From Nocardioides sp. J54 (GTDB taxonomy: Bacteria; Actinomycetota; Actinomycetes; Propionibacteriales; Nocardioidaceae), in NCBI RefSeq assembly GCF_000519005.1, contig NZ_JAER01000016.1, positions 1 to 59,050 on the forward strand: a stretch of DNA of 59,050 nt. The letters run 5' to 3'. How positions within the stretch are numbered: position 1 is the stretch's first letter; the number at the start of each line of letters is the position of its first letter. The notes beneath the pieces are model-generated. The model was not told the origin of the DNA, did no database searches, and saw nothing but the letters and a program-made list of their open reading frames with translations. Shown in pieces: positions 16,458-26,023 of this stretch. The translations under genes and the position numbers were made by a program.

Positions 16458-17330
16458 TCAGAGGTCGAGCACCGGCGCGACGCAGATCGCGAGCATGCCC
16501 GGGCCCGCGTGGGCGCCGAGCACGCCTCCGATCTCGGCGCACCGCACCGGCTCCCCGCTCGCGGCCGGCACCAGCCGGTCGCCGAGCTGCTCGGCGAGGC
16601 GCTCGGCCATCGCGGCGGCCCGGTTGCCGGCGCCCAGGTGCGCCACGCAGGCCTCGACCTGTCGCTCCCCCGCGGCCTCCACGGCCATCGCCTCCAGCTG
16701 CGCGATGGCCTTGGCGGCGGTGCGCACCTTCGCCCGGGGGACGATGACGCCGTCGTCGATGCCGAGCAGCGGCTTGACGGCGAGCACACCGCCGAAGACG
16801 GCGGCCGCGGCGCCGACCCTGCCACCGCGGCGGAGGTACTCGAGGGTGTTGACGTAGAACAGCGACGTCGCCGCCTCCGCCCGGGCACGGGCGGCCTTGG
16901 CGGCGTCCTCGGCGCTGCCGCCGGCCTCGACGACCGCGAGGGCCGACTCGGCGGCGTACCCCGTCGCGACCCCGACCTGGCGGCTGTCGACGCAGGTGAC
17001 CGGGACCGGCGCCGTCCGCGAGGCGACGAGCGCGGACTCGAAGGTGCCGCTGACCTCGGCGGAGAGGTGGATCGACACGATCTCGGTCGCGCCCTCCTCG
17101 GCCAGCCGGGCGTACAGCTCGCCGAGGACCGCGGGGGCCGGACGGGACGTGCTGACGGCGCGCTTCTCCCGCAGCGCCGTCGCGACCTGCTCGGGCGTGA
17201 CCCCGTCAGCGCCCTCGTCGAGGACCTCGTCGTCGATGATCACCTGGAGCGGGACCACCCGGACCCGGCCCGACGCCGCCAGCTCGTCCGAGACGGTCGA
17301 GGCGGAGTCGGTGACGACGACGATCGACAT
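16458..17330 (-). CDS. DegV-family fatty-acid-binding protein
   Basis: 290 residues. It opens with IVVVTDSASTVSDELA and has VSTSRPAPAVL with IVSIHLSAEVSGTFESA, the conserved DegV (EDD-fold) motifs around the bound fatty acid. NTLEYLRRGGRVG and KPLLGIDDG continue the family pattern. In firmicutes such proteins (FakB) present fatty acids to a FakA kinase, and no fakA is visible in the window. It lies 27 bp downstream of leuS on the same strand and may be co-transcribed with it, although the products have no known link. Confidence 0.9.
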   Translation of the reverse strand: MSIVVVTDSASTVSDELAASGRVRVVPLQVIIDDEVLDEGADGVTPEQVATALREKRAVSTSRPAPAVLGELYARLAEEGATEIVSIHLSAEVSGTFESALVASRTAPVPVTCVDSRQVGVATGYAAESALAVVEAGGSAEDAAKAARARAEAATSLFYVNTLEYLRRGGRVGAAAAVFGGVLAVKPLLGIDDGVIVPRAKVRTAAKAIAQLEAMAVEAAGERQVEACVAHLGAGNRAAAMAERLAEQLGDRLVPAASGEPVRCAEIGGVLGAHAGPGMLAICVAPVLDL

Positions 17331-17357
17331 GCCGCCGAGGTTATCCCGAGCCGGGGG

Positions 17358-19832
17358 TCAGACCACGATGTTGACCAGCTTGGGCGCACGGACGATCACC
17401 TTGCGCACCTCGCGGCCGTCGATCGCCTTCTGCACCGCCGGGTCGGCCAGCGCCGCAGCCTCCAGGTCGGCCTCGCTGATGTCGGGCGAGACCTCCAGCC
17501 GGCCGCGGACCTTGCCCTGAATCTGGACGACCGCGGTGACGGCGTCCTCGACCAGCAGCGCGGGGTCGACGGTGGGCCAGGCCGTCTGGGCGACCGACGG
17601 CTGGTGGCCCAGCCGCTCCCACATCTCCTCGGCGGTGTACGGCGCGACCAGCGACAGCAGGATCGCGACGGCCTCGGCGGCCTCGCGCACCGCGGGGTCG
17701 GCCGGGCCGCAGCCGGAGTCGATCGCCTTGCGGGTGGCGTTGACCAGCTCCATGGTGCGGGCGACGACCACGTTGAAGCGGTAGGACTCCAGCAGGTGCG
17801 CGGCCTCGTGCACCGTCTTGTGGGTGACCTTGCGCAGCGCGACGTCGCCGCCCGCCGGGTCCGTGCCGGGCGCGGAGGTGACGTCACCGGACAGGCGCCA
17901 GGCGCGCTGCAGGAAGCGCGCGGAGCCGGCCGGCGACACGTCGGCCCAGTCGATGTTGTCCTCGGGCGGGCTGGCGAAGACCAGGGTCAGCCGGACGGCG
18001 TCGACGCCGAACTCGTCCAGCTGCTCGCCCAGGCTGACGCCGTTGCCCAGCGACTTGCTCATCTTGCGCCCGTTGTTGATGACCTTGCCCTGGGACAGGT
18101 ACGCCGAGAAGGGCTCGTCCCAGTCGATCAGGCCCATGTCGCGCAGCACCTTGGTGAAGAAGCGCGCGTACAGCAGGTGCAGGACGGCGTGCTCGTCGCC
18201 GCCGATGTACAGGTCGATCGGGCCCCACGCCTTCGCCAGCGCCGGGTCGAACGCCTGGGTGTCGTCGTTGGGCGACAGGTAGCGGAAGAAGTACCAGGAC
18301 GAGTCGACGAAGGTGTCCATGGTGTCGGTGTCCCGGGTGGCGGGGCCGCCGCAGGTCGGGCACTCGACGTTGACCCACTCGGTCGCCGCACCCAGGGGCG
18401 AGGTGCCCTTGGGCTTCAGGTCGGCGCCGCGCAGCTCCGGCAGCTCGACGGGCAGCTGGTCCTCGGGGACCGGGACCTCGCCGTCGACCGGGCAATGGAT
18501 GACCGGGATGGGGGCGCCCCAGTAGCGCTGGCGCGACAGCAGCCAGTCGCGCAGGCGGAAGTTGACCGTGCCGCTGCCGTGGCCGTCGGCCTCCAGCAGC
18601 TCGACGACCTTGTGGATGCCGGCGGCCTTGTCGGCCAGCCCGTCCAGGGGGCCGGAGCTCACGTAGGTCCCGTTGCCGTTGGTCGCGATGCCGGAGGTGG
18701 CCGGGTCCTCCTCGCCGGTGTCGACGACCATGCGCACGGGCAGGTCCATCGCCCGGGCGAAGTCCAGGTCGCGCTGGTCGTGCGCCGGCACGGCCATGAT
18801 CGCACCGGTGCCGTAGTCGGCCAGGACGTAGTCCGAGGCCCAGACCGGGATCCGCTCACCGTTGACGGGATTGACCGCGTGCACGCCCAGGAAGACACCC
18901 GTCTTCGGACGGTCGGTGGCCAGCCGGTCGATGTCGGAGGCCTTGCGCACCTCGACCAGGTAGTCGTCCAGCGCCTGGCGCTGGTCGTCGGAGACCAGCT
19001 CGGCGGCCAGCTTCGCGTCGGCGGCGACGACCATGAAGGTGGCGCCCCACAGGGTGTCCGGACGGGTCGTGAAGACCGTGATCGGGTCGCGGCCCTCGAC
19101 CTCGAAGGTGACGTGGGCGCCCTCGGACCGGCCGATCCAGTTGCGCTGGGCGTTGACGACCTTGCCGATCCAGGTCTTCTGCAGCTCGTCCAGGCAGTCG
19201 TGCAGCTCCTGGGCGTACTCGGTGGTCTTGAAGTACCACTGGGTCAGCTCGCGCTTGGTGACCTCGGCGCCGCAGCGCTCGCAGGTGCCGTCGGCCAGGA
19301 CCTGCTCGTTGGCCAGCACGGTCTGGTCGTTCGGGCACCAGTTGACCGGGGAGTTCTTGCGGTAGGCCAGGCCGCGCTCCCGGAACTTCAGGAACAGCCA
19401 CTGGGTCCACCTGTAGTACTCGGGGTCCGAGGTGTGCAGCCGGCGCGACCAGTCGAAGCTGACGCCGTACCGCTTCATCGACGCGGCCTGCGTCTCGATG
19501 TTGCCGTAGGTGTACGTCGCCGGGTGCTCGTCGTTGCGGATGGCGGCGTTCTCGGCGGGCAGGCCGAAGGAGTCCCAGCCCATCGGGTTCAGCACCTCGT
19601 AGCCGCGGAAGCGCCAGTAGCGGGAGATGACGTCGTGCAGGGCGAACACCTCGGCGTGACCCATGTGCAGGTCACCGCTCGGGTAGGGGAACATCGTCAG
19701 CGCGTAGCGCTTCTCCCGCTCCCCCGAGGTCACGGCGTCGTCGTCGGCGCGGAACGGGTCGAGCCGCTCCCACACGGGCAGCCACTTCTCCTCGACCGCG
19801 TGGACGTCGTAGTGGACCTCGTTCTCGCTCAT
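17358..19832 (-). CDS. leuS: Leucyl-tRNA synthetase
   Basis: 824 residues from the preferred ATG at 19832. [14 protein letters not shown] contains HMGH (about 56-59), the class I HIGH motif. [10 protein letters not shown] near residue 589 is the KMSKS loop. [14 protein letters not shown] marks the CP1 editing domain, and [13 protein letters not shown] with CERCG is the zinc-binding insert. An in-frame ATG at 19838 is possible, but AAGGG is optimally spaced (6 nt) only for 19832. The enzyme charges tRNA-Leu. The leader upstream contains a leucine-rich short reading frame and a terminator hairpin, suggesting attenuation control. Confidence 0.98.
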   Translation of the reverse strand: MSENEVHYDVHAVEEKWLPVWERLDPFRADDDAVTSGEREKRYALTMFPYPSGDLHMGHAEVFALHDVISRYWRFRGYEVLNPMGWDSFGLPAENAAIRNDEHPATYTYGNIETQAASMKRYGVSFDWSRRLHTSDPEYYRWTQWLFLKFRERGLAYRKNSPVNWCPNDQTVLANEQVLADGTCERCGAEVTKRELTQWYFKTTEYAQELHDCLDELQKTWIGKVVNAQRNWIGRSEGAHVTFEVEGRDPITVFTTRPDTLWGATFMVVAADAKLAAELVSDDQRQALDDYLVEVRKASDIDRLATDRPKTGVFLGVHAVNPVNGERIPVWASDYVLADYGTGAIMAVPAHDQRDLDFARAMDLPVRMVVDTGEEDPATSGIATNGNGTYVSSGPLDGLADKAAGIHKVVELLEADGHGSGTVNFRLRDWLLSRQRYWGAPIPVIHCPVDGEVPVPEDQLPVELPELRGADLKPKGTSPLGAATEWVNVECPTCGGPATRDTDTMDTFVDSSWYFFRYLSPNDDTQAFDPALAKAWGPIDLYIGGDEHAVLHLLYARFFTKVLRDMGLIDWDEPFSAYLSQGKVINNGRKMSKSLGNGVSLGEQLDEFGVDAVRLTLVFASPPEDNIDWADVSPAGSARFLQRAWRLSGDVTSAPGTDPAGGDVALRKVTHKTVHEAAHLLESYRFNVVVARTMELVNATRKAIDSGCGPADPAVREAAEAVAILLSLVAPYTAEEMWERLGHQPSVAQTAWPTVDPALLVEDAVTAVVQIQGKVRGRLEVSPDISEADLEAAALADPAVQKAIDGREVRKVIVRAPKLVNIVV

Positions 19833-19873
19833 CGTCATCCCTTGTCATCGTTCCCTGCTGCTGGCACAGAAAA

Positions 19874-19894
19874 GCCCCTCGGGCATCGAGGGGC
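19874..19894 (-). terminator. Terminator (attenuator) in the leuS leader
   Basis: On the minus strand GCCCCTCG, loop ATGCC and CGAGGGGC form a perfect 8-bp stem followed at once by TTTTCTG. It stands 42 nt before the leuS start and after the leader peptide, so it would stop transcription before leuS. It is the best U-tailed terminator in the window, and it lies ahead of a gene rather than after one. Confidence 0.8.
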
Positions 19895-19895
19895 G

Positions 19896-19930
19896 GCCGC
19901 GTCGACGTCTTCGACAGTGGTCGACGCGGC
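19896..19930 (-). other. Leader stem-loop between the leucine peptide and the terminator of leuS
   Basis: The 11-bp arms GCCGCGTCGAC and GTCGACGCGGC (19920-19930 and 19896-19906) enclose a 13-nt loop. The 5' arm starts on the last base of the leader peptide's stop codon, so a ribosome there would mask it. It does not itself overlap the terminator stem, and a classical antiterminator is not evident by eye. Confidence 0.6.
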
Positions 19931-19950
19931 TATCCAAGAAGCAGGATCAT
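19930..19950 (-). CDS. Leucine leader peptide MILLLG of leuS
   Basis: A six-codon frame, ATG ATC CTG CTT CTT GGA TAG. Three consecutive leucine codons include two CTT, a rare codon in this high-GC genome, where CTG and CTC dominate. The gene downstream charges tRNA-Leu. Its ATG overlaps the stop of a preceding five-codon frame (MPLCG, 19947-19964) as ATGA. That upstream frame has a strong GGAGGAG site at 19969-19975, so the leucine peptide is probably translated by coupling. Stalling at these codons would report low Leu-tRNA. Translation itself is inferred. Confidence 0.6.
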   Translation of the reverse strand: MILLLG

Positions 19951-19964
19951 CCGCACAGGGGCAT
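19947..19964 (-). CDS. Upstream leader frame MPLCG
   Basis: ATG CCC CTG TGC GGA TGA, five codons, preceded by GGAGGAG 4 nt upstream. Its TGA overlaps the ATG of the leucine leader peptide. It probably loads ribosomes onto the leader. It contains one leucine and one cysteine codon; whether it has its own regulatory sense is unknown. Confidence 0.45.
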   Translation of the reverse strand: MPLCG

Positions 19965-19978
19965 GGTACTCCTCCGCA

Positions 19979-20005
19979 CGCCCGCGGCGCTCACCGCCGC
20001 GGGCG
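19979..20005 (-). terminator. Hairpin after the ABC exporter gene
   Basis: A perfect 11-bp stem, CGCCCGCGGCG with CGCCGCGGGCG, and a 5-nt loop, just after the ABC gene stop at 20015. There is no U-run. It abuts the ribosome-binding site of the leuS leader, so it could be either a terminator of the ABC gene or the first element of the leuS leader. Confidence 0.55.
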
Positions 20006-20014
20006 TCGCGGCCC

Positions 20015-21787
20015 TCACTGCTCGCCGGTCTGCACCCGCCAGAGCGCGGCGTAGGCCCCGCCCTGCGCGACCAGCTCGTCGTGGGTGCCGGCCTCGGCCA
20101 CCCGACCGCCGTCGAGCACCCAGATGCGGTGGGCGTGGCGGACGGTCGAGAGCCGGTGCGCGACGACGATGGTGGTGCACCGCTCGCCGGCCCGGCGCAG
20201 CGACTGCTGGATGGCCGCCTCGGTCTCGTTGTCCACCGCACTGGTGGCCTCGTCGAGCACGAGGATGGCCGGGTCGCGCAGGAGCGCGCGGGCCAGGGCG
20301 ATGCGCTGGCGCTGGCCACCGGAGAGGGTGATGCCGCGCTCCCCCACCCAGCTGTCGTAGCCGTCGGGCAGGCGCTCGACGAACTCCGCCGCGGCGGCCG
20401 CCTCCGCGGCGGCCCGGACCTCCGCAGGGGTGGCGTCCGGGCGGCCGTAGGCGATGTTCTCGGCGACGGTGCCGGAGAACAGGTAGACGTCCTGGGCGAC
20501 GTAGCCCATCGACCCGCGCAAGGAGTCCCAGTCCAGCTCGCGCACGTCGGTGCCGTCGAGCAGCACCTGCCCGGAGCGGGGGTCGTCGAAGCGCAGCACC
20601 AGCCGCAGCAGCGACGACTTGCCCGCGCCGGTGGGGCCGACGATGGCGTGCGTCTCGCCGGCGGGTACGACGAGGTCGAGGTCGTGCAGCACGTCCGGCC
20701 CGTCGGCGTACCCGGAGCGCACGCCGCGCAGCTCGACGCAGCCGCGTACCGGCTTCTCCAGCGCCTGTGTGCCGGCGGGCACGTCGACCGGCTCGGCGAG
20801 CAGCGCGAGGATGCGGGCGGTGGACGCCCGCCCGCGCTGGTAGAGGTCGAGCACCTCGGCGACGGTGGTCAGCGGCCAGAGCAGGCGCTGGGTCATGAAG
20901 ACCAGCACCGAGTAGAGGCCGAGCTCGAGGTCGCCGTCGAGCGTCGCCCAGCCGCCGAGCAGCAGGGTGCAGGTGAAGCCCGAGAGGATGGCCATCCGCA
21001 CCAGCGGCACGAAGGCGGCCGAGGAGCGGATGGCGGCCACGTTGGCCTCGCGGTAGGCCGCGGAGGCGGTCGCGATCCGGTCCCGCTCGCGGTCCTCGGC
21101 GGTGAACGCCTTGATCGTCGCGATGCCGGCGAGGTTGGCGCCGAGGGCGCCGGACAGGTCGGCAACCGACTCCCGGACCCGGTCGTAGAGCGGCTCGAGG
21201 CGCTTCTGGAAGAAGAGCGAGCCGACCACGATGACGGGGATCGGCAAGAAGGCGTAGAGGGTCAGCTCCCACGACGCCACCGCGAACACGGCACCGACGA
21301 GCACGACGTTGAGCGCGGTCTGCAGGATCGCCGGGAGGCCGAGGTCCAGCAGCCGCTCGAGCTGGTTGACGTCGTCGTTGAGCGTGGCCAGCGTCGAGCC
21401 CTGCGGGCGCGACTCGTGCCAGCCCAGGTGCAGGTGCTGGGCGTGGTCGTAGGCCTCGACGCGCAGGTCGTGCTCGATGCCCTGGGCCAGGCCGCGCCAG
21501 AGCACGTCGGCGGCGTACTCCGAGGCGGACTCCACGACCCAGACCACGAGGTTGATGAGCGCGAGCCAGCCGAGCTGGGCGTGGCGGGACTCGACGCCGA
21601 GCAGGTCGCCCACGAACGAGTCGGAACCGCGGACCACGACGTCGACGGCGGCGCCGATGAGCAGCTCCGGCACCACGTCGGCGACCTTGTTGACCGTCGA
21701 CATCACGACGGCGAGCACGAACCGTCCGCGGAACCCGCGGTAGCGCTTCCACAGCGCCGCCAGGGGGCGCTCGATCACCGGGTCCAC
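20015..21787 (-). CDS. ABC transporter, fused permease-ATPase (exporter type)
   Basis: 590 residues. The N-terminal half is a six-helix ABC transmembrane domain. The C-terminal half is the nucleotide-binding domain, with GPTGAGKSS (Walker A), LSGGQRQRIALARAL (signature), ILVLDEATSAVD (Walker B) and VAHRLSTV (H-loop). All catalytic elements are present. It would work as a homodimer or with an unlinked partner; the substrate is unknown. The GTG at 21787 was chosen because GGAAGG precedes it; the upstream in-frame codon at 21841 has no such site. It stands alone upstream of the leuS leader. Confidence 0.92.
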   Translation of the reverse strand: MDPVIERPLAALWKRYRGFRGRFVLAVVMSTVNKVADVVPELLIGAAVDVVVRGSDSFVGDLLGVESRHAQLGWLALINLVVWVVESASEYAADVLWRGLAQGIEHDLRVEAYDHAQHLHLGWHESRPQGSTLATLNDDVNQLERLLDLGLPAILQTALNVVLVGAVFAVASWELTLYAFLPIPVIVVGSLFFQKRLEPLYDRVRESVADLSGALGANLAGIATIKAFTAEDRERDRIATASAAYREANVAAIRSSAAFVPLVRMAILSGFTCTLLLGGWATLDGDLELGLYSVLVFMTQRLLWPLTTVAEVLDLYQRGRASTARILALLAEPVDVPAGTQALEKPVRGCVELRGVRSGYADGPDVLHDLDLVVPAGETHAIVGPTGAGKSSLLRLVLRFDDPRSGQVLLDGTDVRELDWDSLRGSMGYVAQDVYLFSGTVAENIAYGRPDATPAEVRAAAEAAAAAEFVERLPDGYDSWVGERGITLSGGQRQRIALARALLRDPAILVLDEATSAVDNETEAAIQQSLRRAGERCTTIVVAHRLSTVRHAHRIWVLDGGRVAEAGTHDELVAQGGAYAALWRVQTGEQ

Positions 21788-21874
21788 GGGCTTCCTTCCT
21801 CGGGCGGGCGGAGGCGACCCTAACCCGCTGGCCCGGCGCACGGTCAGCCGGGCCGCGCGCCGCCCTGCGCCCGC

Positions 21875-21880
21875 TACGGT
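21875..21880 (+). promoter_or_regulatory. Leaderless-type -10 box of the SDR gene
   Basis: TACGGT ends 6 nt before the ATG at 21887, the spacing expected for a transcript starting on the start codon. Confidence 0.55.
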
Positions 21881-21886
21881 GCAGCC

Positions 21887-22648
21887 ATGACCGTCACCGA
21901 CCTGTTCCGACTCGACGGCAAGGTCGCCGTCGTCACCGGCGCCAGCTCCGGGCTGGGCGTCGACTTCGCGAAGGCGCTGGCCGAGGCCGGCGCCGACGTC
22001 GTCCTCGGGGCGCGCCGCGTCGAGCGCCTGGCCGACACCGCCGCGCTCGTCGAGGCCGCCGGCCGCCGCGCCCTGTCCGTGCAGACCGACGTCGCCGACC
22101 CCGCGTCGTGCCAGGCGCTGGTGGACGCCGCGATGGCCGAGCTCGGCCGCGTCGACGTGCTGGTCAACAACGCCGGCGTCGGCACCGCCGTCCCCGCCAC
22201 CCGGGAGACGCCGGAGCAGTTCACCCAGGTCATCGACATCAACCTCAACGGCAGCTACTGGATGGCCCAGGCGTGCGGCCGGGTGATGCAGCCGGGCTCG
22301 AGCATCATCAACATCTCCTCGGTCCTCGGCATCACCACCGCCGGGCTGCCCCAGGCGGCGTACGCCGCGTCGAAGGCCGGCGTCATCGGCCTCACCCGCG
22401 ACCTCGCCCAGCAGTGGACCGGCCGCAAGGGCATCCGGGTCAACGCGATCGCGCCGGGTTTCTTCACCTCGGAGATGACCGACCAGTACCCGCCCGGCTA
22501 CCTCGAGTCGCAGCAGCAGCGGATCCCCGCGGGCCGCAAGGGCGACCCGCGCGAGCTCGCCGCGACGCTGGTGTTCCTCGCCTCCGACGCCGCCGGTTAC
22601 ATCACCGGCCAGACCCTCGCCGTCGACGGCGGCATGACCATCACCTGA
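21887..22648 (+). CDS. Short-chain dehydrogenase/reductase
   Basis: 253 residues, classical SDR. TGASSGLG at 17-24 binds NAD(P), NNAG is at 94-97, and the catalytic serine (S144/S145), Y159 and K163 (YAASK) are present. TGQTLAVDGGMTIT at the C-terminus is typical of FabG-like enzymes. GARR after beta-2 suggests NADP preference. The substrate is not predictable. It is monocistronic and convergent with the phoX-type gene, whose stop lies 12 bp away. Confidence 0.93.
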   Translation: MTVTDLFRLDGKVAVVTGASSGLGVDFAKALAEAGADVVLGARRVERLADTAALVEAAGRRALSVQTDVADPASCQALVDAAMAELGRVDVLVNNAGVGTAVPATRETPEQFTQVIDINLNGSYWMAQACGRVMQPGSSIINISSVLGITTAGLPQAAYAASKAGVIGLTRDLAQQWTGRKGIRVNAIAPGFFTSEMTDQYPPGYLESQQQRIPAGRKGDPRELAATLVFLASDAAGYITGQTLAVDGGMTIT

Positions 22649-22660
22649 CTGCCGACCGGG

Positions 22661-24772
22661 TCACGACCAGGGGCGGTGCTCCGGGTAGGCGACCACCACC
22701 GACGGCCGCGGGAACGCCCCGTCGTGCGGCCAGGTGCTCGCCGGCTGCTCGAAGGTCGCGCCGTCGACCTCGCCGGGGTGCTGCACCGCGACGAAGAGGG
22801 ACCGGTCGTGGTCCGCGACCAGCGGACCGCAGGCCTCCGCCCCCTTGGGGACGGTGCAGAACTGCTGCACCCGGCCGCGCTCCGGGCCCTCGACCGGGAC
22901 CCGGAACACCCCGTCGTTGCTGCCCAGCGCATTGCCGTCGGTGGAGATCCACAGGTTCCCGGCGCCGTCGAACGCGACGTTGTCGGGGCAGCTGATCGGG
23001 CTGACCCGGGACTTGTCGAAGCCACCGAACCAGGTCTCCGGGGCGGACGGGTCACCGCAGACGAGGAACAGGTCCCAGGTGAAGGTCGTCGCCGCGTGGT
23101 CGCCGCGGTCGGGCGTCAGCTCGAGGACGTAGCCGTTGCGGTTGCCGCTCGCGGTCGTCAGCGGCGCGCCGAGCCCGGCGCGGACCCGGGAGGAGCCGAC
23201 CGGGTTCGCCTCGTCGACCGGTAGCGCCGCACCGCCACGCGCCGAGTTGTTCGTCAGCGCGGCGTACACCTTGCCGTTGACCGGATTCGGCTCGACGTCC
23301 TCGGGCCGGTCCATCCTGGTCGGTCCGACCCGGTCGGCGGCGAGCCGGGTGAAGAGCAACACGTCCTGGACCGACATCCCGGGCACGTACGACCGACGGT
23401 GGCTCGTCAGCGGGACCCAGGTGCCGCTGCCGTCGTGCTCCCCGTCGTCGGTGCCGTCGCCGACCAGCCGGGCGACGTAGAGCGTGCCCTCCGTGAGCAG
23501 GCGCAGGTTGCGGCGGCGGGCGGCAGCGGAGCCGGCGGGGTCGTAGGTGCCGGCCGACACGAACTTGTAGAGGTAGTCACCGCGCTCGTCGTCCCCCATG
23601 TAGGCCACGGCCCGGCCGTCCGCGGCGATGACGACGTTCGCTCCCTCGTGCTTGAACCGGCCGAGCATCGTGTGCTTGCGCGGCGTCGATGTCGGGTCGA
23701 AGGGGTCGACCTCGACGACCCAGCCGAAGCGGTGCGGCTCGTGCGGCTCGCGGGACAGGTCGAAGCGCGGGTCGACGCTGCTCCAGCCCTTCCCGGCGCC
23801 GGTGATGCCGTAGCGGGCGTACTCCACTGCGTAGCGCGGGTCGGGGCCGGCGCCCGCGTCGAAGTACTGGTTGACGTTCTCCTCACCCGACAGGACGGTC
23901 CCCCACGGCGTGGTGCCGCCGGCGCAGTTGTTGAAGGTGCCGAGGACCCAGCGGCCGGCAGGGTCGACGGAGGTCCGGACCCGCCGGTCGCCGGCCACCG
24001 GCCCGGTGAGCTCGAACCGGGTGGCGTCGTGGATGCGCCGGTTGTGGCGGGCCCGGCCCACCGGCGCGCGGCGCCAGGAGCCGGGCCGCCCGGCGCGGTG
24101 GACCTCCACGACGGACATGCCGTGGTTGGCGATCGCGATCCGCTTCACCTCGTCGCCGTCGTACGCGCCGGCGGGGAACATGAGGTTCTCGTCGGTGTAC
24201 TCGTGGTTGACCACGAGCAGGGCGCGGTGGTCGTCCAGCGGCAGCAGGCCGACGTAGTCGCAGTTGTAGCCGAACTGCCGTCGGGCGGCCGCGACCGACT
24301 GGGCGAAGGGGTCGAAGCCAGGCGCCCCCTTCACCACCGGGTCGCCCCACCCGACCACGACCCGGTGCCCGAACCCGCGAGCGGTCGTGAAGGCGTCGCG
24401 CCGGTTGGGCTCGACCGGGACGAACGCCGCCCGCGCGAGGGAACCGTCCCGCGCGCCGGGTCCGGGCGGTCGGCCGGGTCCGCCGGGGTGCCCCGGACGC
24501 CCCGGGGCGGCCGCAGCGGCGCCACCGGTCGCGACGACGCCGCCGACGAGCAGCGCGCCGGCCGACAGCGTGCCGCCGCGCAGCACGCTGCGCCGGCCGA
24601 CGGCACGGGCGATCTCGTCACGGACGTGGCCGTGGTCGGTGGGGTTCGGCTCGGGCTGGTCGCACGCGTTGCCGCACCGGTGCAGGCAGGTCAGCCAGGA
24701 CCGGGAGCCGTGGCGGGTGCCCTGCCCGACGAGGGTGAGCTGCGGACGGTTGCCGGGGTGCACGGAGGTCAT
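22661..24772 (-). CDS. PhoX-type alkaline phosphatase (DUF839), Tat-exported
   Basis: 703 residues. A twin-arginine motif GRRSVLRGG at about 59-67 precedes a hydrophobic Ala/Gly segment (SAGALLVGGVVATGG), and the conserved N-terminal CLHRCGNACDQPEPN lies before it, as in PhoX proteins. Later segments such as LLVVNHEYTDENLMFP, LSGEENVNQYFD and CPDNVAFDGAGNLWISTDG hold the metal-binding acidic and histidine residues of this beta-propeller family. PhoX enzymes are calcium/iron-dependent phosphomonoesterases acting outside the cell. The ATG at 24772 was chosen because the family extends about 50 residues before the RR. No pho box was recognised upstream. Confidence 0.88.
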   Translation of the reverse strand: MTSVHPGNRPQLTLVGQGTRHGSRSWLTCLHRCGNACDQPEPNPTDHGHVRDEIARAVGRRSVLRGGTLSAGALLVGGVVATGGAAAAAPGRPGHPGGPGRPPGPGARDGSLARAAFVPVEPNRRDAFTTARGFGHRVVVGWGDPVVKGAPGFDPFAQSVAAARRQFGYNCDYVGLLPLDDHRALLVVNHEYTDENLMFPAGAYDGDEVKRIAIANHGMSVVEVHRAGRPGSWRRAPVGRARHNRRIHDATRFELTGPVAGDRRVRTSVDPAGRWVLGTFNNCAGGTTPWGTVLSGEENVNQYFDAGAGPDPRYAVEYARYGITGAGKGWSSVDPRFDLSREPHEPHRFGWVVEVDPFDPTSTPRKHTMLGRFKHEGANVVIAADGRAVAYMGDDERGDYLYKFVSAGTYDPAGSAAARRRNLRLLTEGTLYVARLVGDGTDDGEHDGSGTWVPLTSHRRSYVPGMSVQDVLLFTRLAADRVGPTRMDRPEDVEPNPVNGKVYAALTNNSARGGAALPVDEANPVGSSRVRAGLGAPLTTASGNRNGYVLELTPDRGDHAATTFTWDLFLVCGDPSAPETWFGGFDKSRVSPISCPDNVAFDGAGNLWISTDGNALGSNDGVFRVPVEGPERGRVQQFCTVPKGAEACGPLVADHDRSLFVAVQHPGEVDGATFEQPASTWPHDGAFPRPSVVVAYPEHRPWS

Positions 24773-24883
24773 GGGTCGAGCCGACCAGCGCCCGGTGAAC
24801 CCTCGTCGGACCCTCGGTGGCGGGCCGGTGAAGGCTGCGTGGCTCGCGTGGGTCCAGCGGGTCCACCCGGCATGATGGCGTCC

Positions 24884-26020
24884 GTGGCTCCCCGACCCGG
24901 CTCCGCGCGAGAGGTCGGCGGTCTCTTCCTCCGGCTGGGGACGATCGCGTTCGGCGGGCCGGCGGCGCACGTCGCGCTGATGCGCGAGGAGCTGGTCCGG
25001 CGCCGGGAGTGGGTCAGCGACCAGCGGTTCGCCGACCTGATGGGCGCGACGAACCTGGTCCCGGGCCCGAACTCGACCGAGCTGGCGATCCACCTCGGCC
25101 ACGAGCGCGCCGGGTGGCGGGGGCTGCTGCTCGCCGGGGCGGCGTTCATCCTCCCGGCGGCGCTGATGGTGACGGGCCTGGCCTGGGCCTACGTCGAGTA
25201 CGGCGGCACGCCGGCCGTCGACGGGCTCCTCTACGGCGTGGTGCCGGTCGTGGTCGGCATCATCGCCTGGGCGCTGGCCGGCCTCGGCCGGACCGTGCTC
25301 GCCTCACCGTGGCTGGTCGTGCTGGCCGGCGCGGCACTGGCGGCGTACCTGCTCGGCGCGAACGAGCTCGTGGTGCTCGCCGCCGGCGCCGTCGTCGCGG
25401 TGCTCGCCCACGGCCTGCGCTCGGCGGCGGACCGGCAGCACGCGCTCGTCCTCCCCCTCCTCGCGGGCACGCCGGTGTTCACCGACCCCACCGGCAGCCA
25501 GCTGGCCCAGCTGTTCCTGACCATGCTCAAGATCGGCGCGGTGCTCTACGGCAGCGGCTACGTGATCCTCGCCTTCCTCGAGGGCGACTTCGTCGACCGG
25601 CTCGGCTGGGTGAGCCACCAGCAGGTCCTCGACGCCGCATCGGTCGGCCAGGTCACCCCCGGTCCGGTGTTCACCACCGCGACCTTCCTCGGCTACGTGG
25701 TGGCCGGGTTGCCCGGCGCGGTGCTGGCGACGGTGGCGATCTTCCTGCCGTCGTTCGTGTTCGTCGCGCTGCTGACCCGGCTGGCCACCTGGCTGCGCTC
25801 GCGGGCGTGGACCTCGGCGCTGCTCGACGGGGTGAACGCGACCGCGCTGGCCCTCATGGCCGGTGTCTCGCTGGAGCTGGGACGCTCGGCGCTGGTCGAC
25901 CCGCTGACCATGGGGCTGGCCGTCGCGACCGTGGTCCTGCTGTGGCGCACCCGCCTCAACAGCGCGTGGTTCATCGCGGCCGGCGCGCTCGTCGGCGTCG
26001 TCCGGCTCCTGGCCACCTGA
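24884..26020 (+). CDS. chrA: Chromate transporter ChrA (two-domain CHR family)
   Basis: About 378 residues from GTG 24884. FLRLGTIAFGGPAAHVALM is the first CHR motif, LMGATNLVPGPNSTELAIHLG follows, and a second CHR repeat begins near FLTMLKIGAVLYGSGYVILAF with VGQVTPGPVFTTATFLGY. About ten membrane helices are apparent. Family members export chromate, though many copies have no proven substrate. ATG codons at 24872 and 24875 are alternatives. CATGAT followed by 7 nt favours the GTG for a leaderless message. It is divergent from the PhoX-type gene. Confidence 0.88.
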   Translation: MAPRPGSAREVGGLFLRLGTIAFGGPAAHVALMREELVRRREWVSDQRFADLMGATNLVPGPNSTELAIHLGHERAGWRGLLLAGAAFILPAALMVTGLAWAYVEYGGTPAVDGLLYGVVPVVVGIIAWALAGLGRTVLASPWLVVLAGAALAAYLLGANELVVLAAGAVVAVLAHGLRSAADRQHALVLPLLAGTPVFTDPTGSQLAQLFLTMLKIGAVLYGSGYVILAFLEGDFVDRLGWVSHQQVLDAASVGQVTPGPVFTTATFLGYVVAGLPGAVLATVAIFLPSFVFVALLTRLATWLRSRAWTSALLDGVNATALALMAGVSLELGRSALVDPLTMGLAVATVVLLWRTRLNSAWFIAAGALVGVVRLLAT

Positions 26021-26023
26021 CGG

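Noticed and set aside
19839..20014. T-box riboswitch for leuS
   Set aside because: No T-box sequence or specifier-loop layout was found; the short Leu-codon peptide and terminator fit ribosome-mediated attenuation better.
16002..20054. Very long open frame on the plus strand over comEA, degV and leuS
   Set aside because: It is the antisense of strong minus-strand genes in a high-GC genome; composition is Arg/Gly/Val/Asp-rich and no domain is seen.
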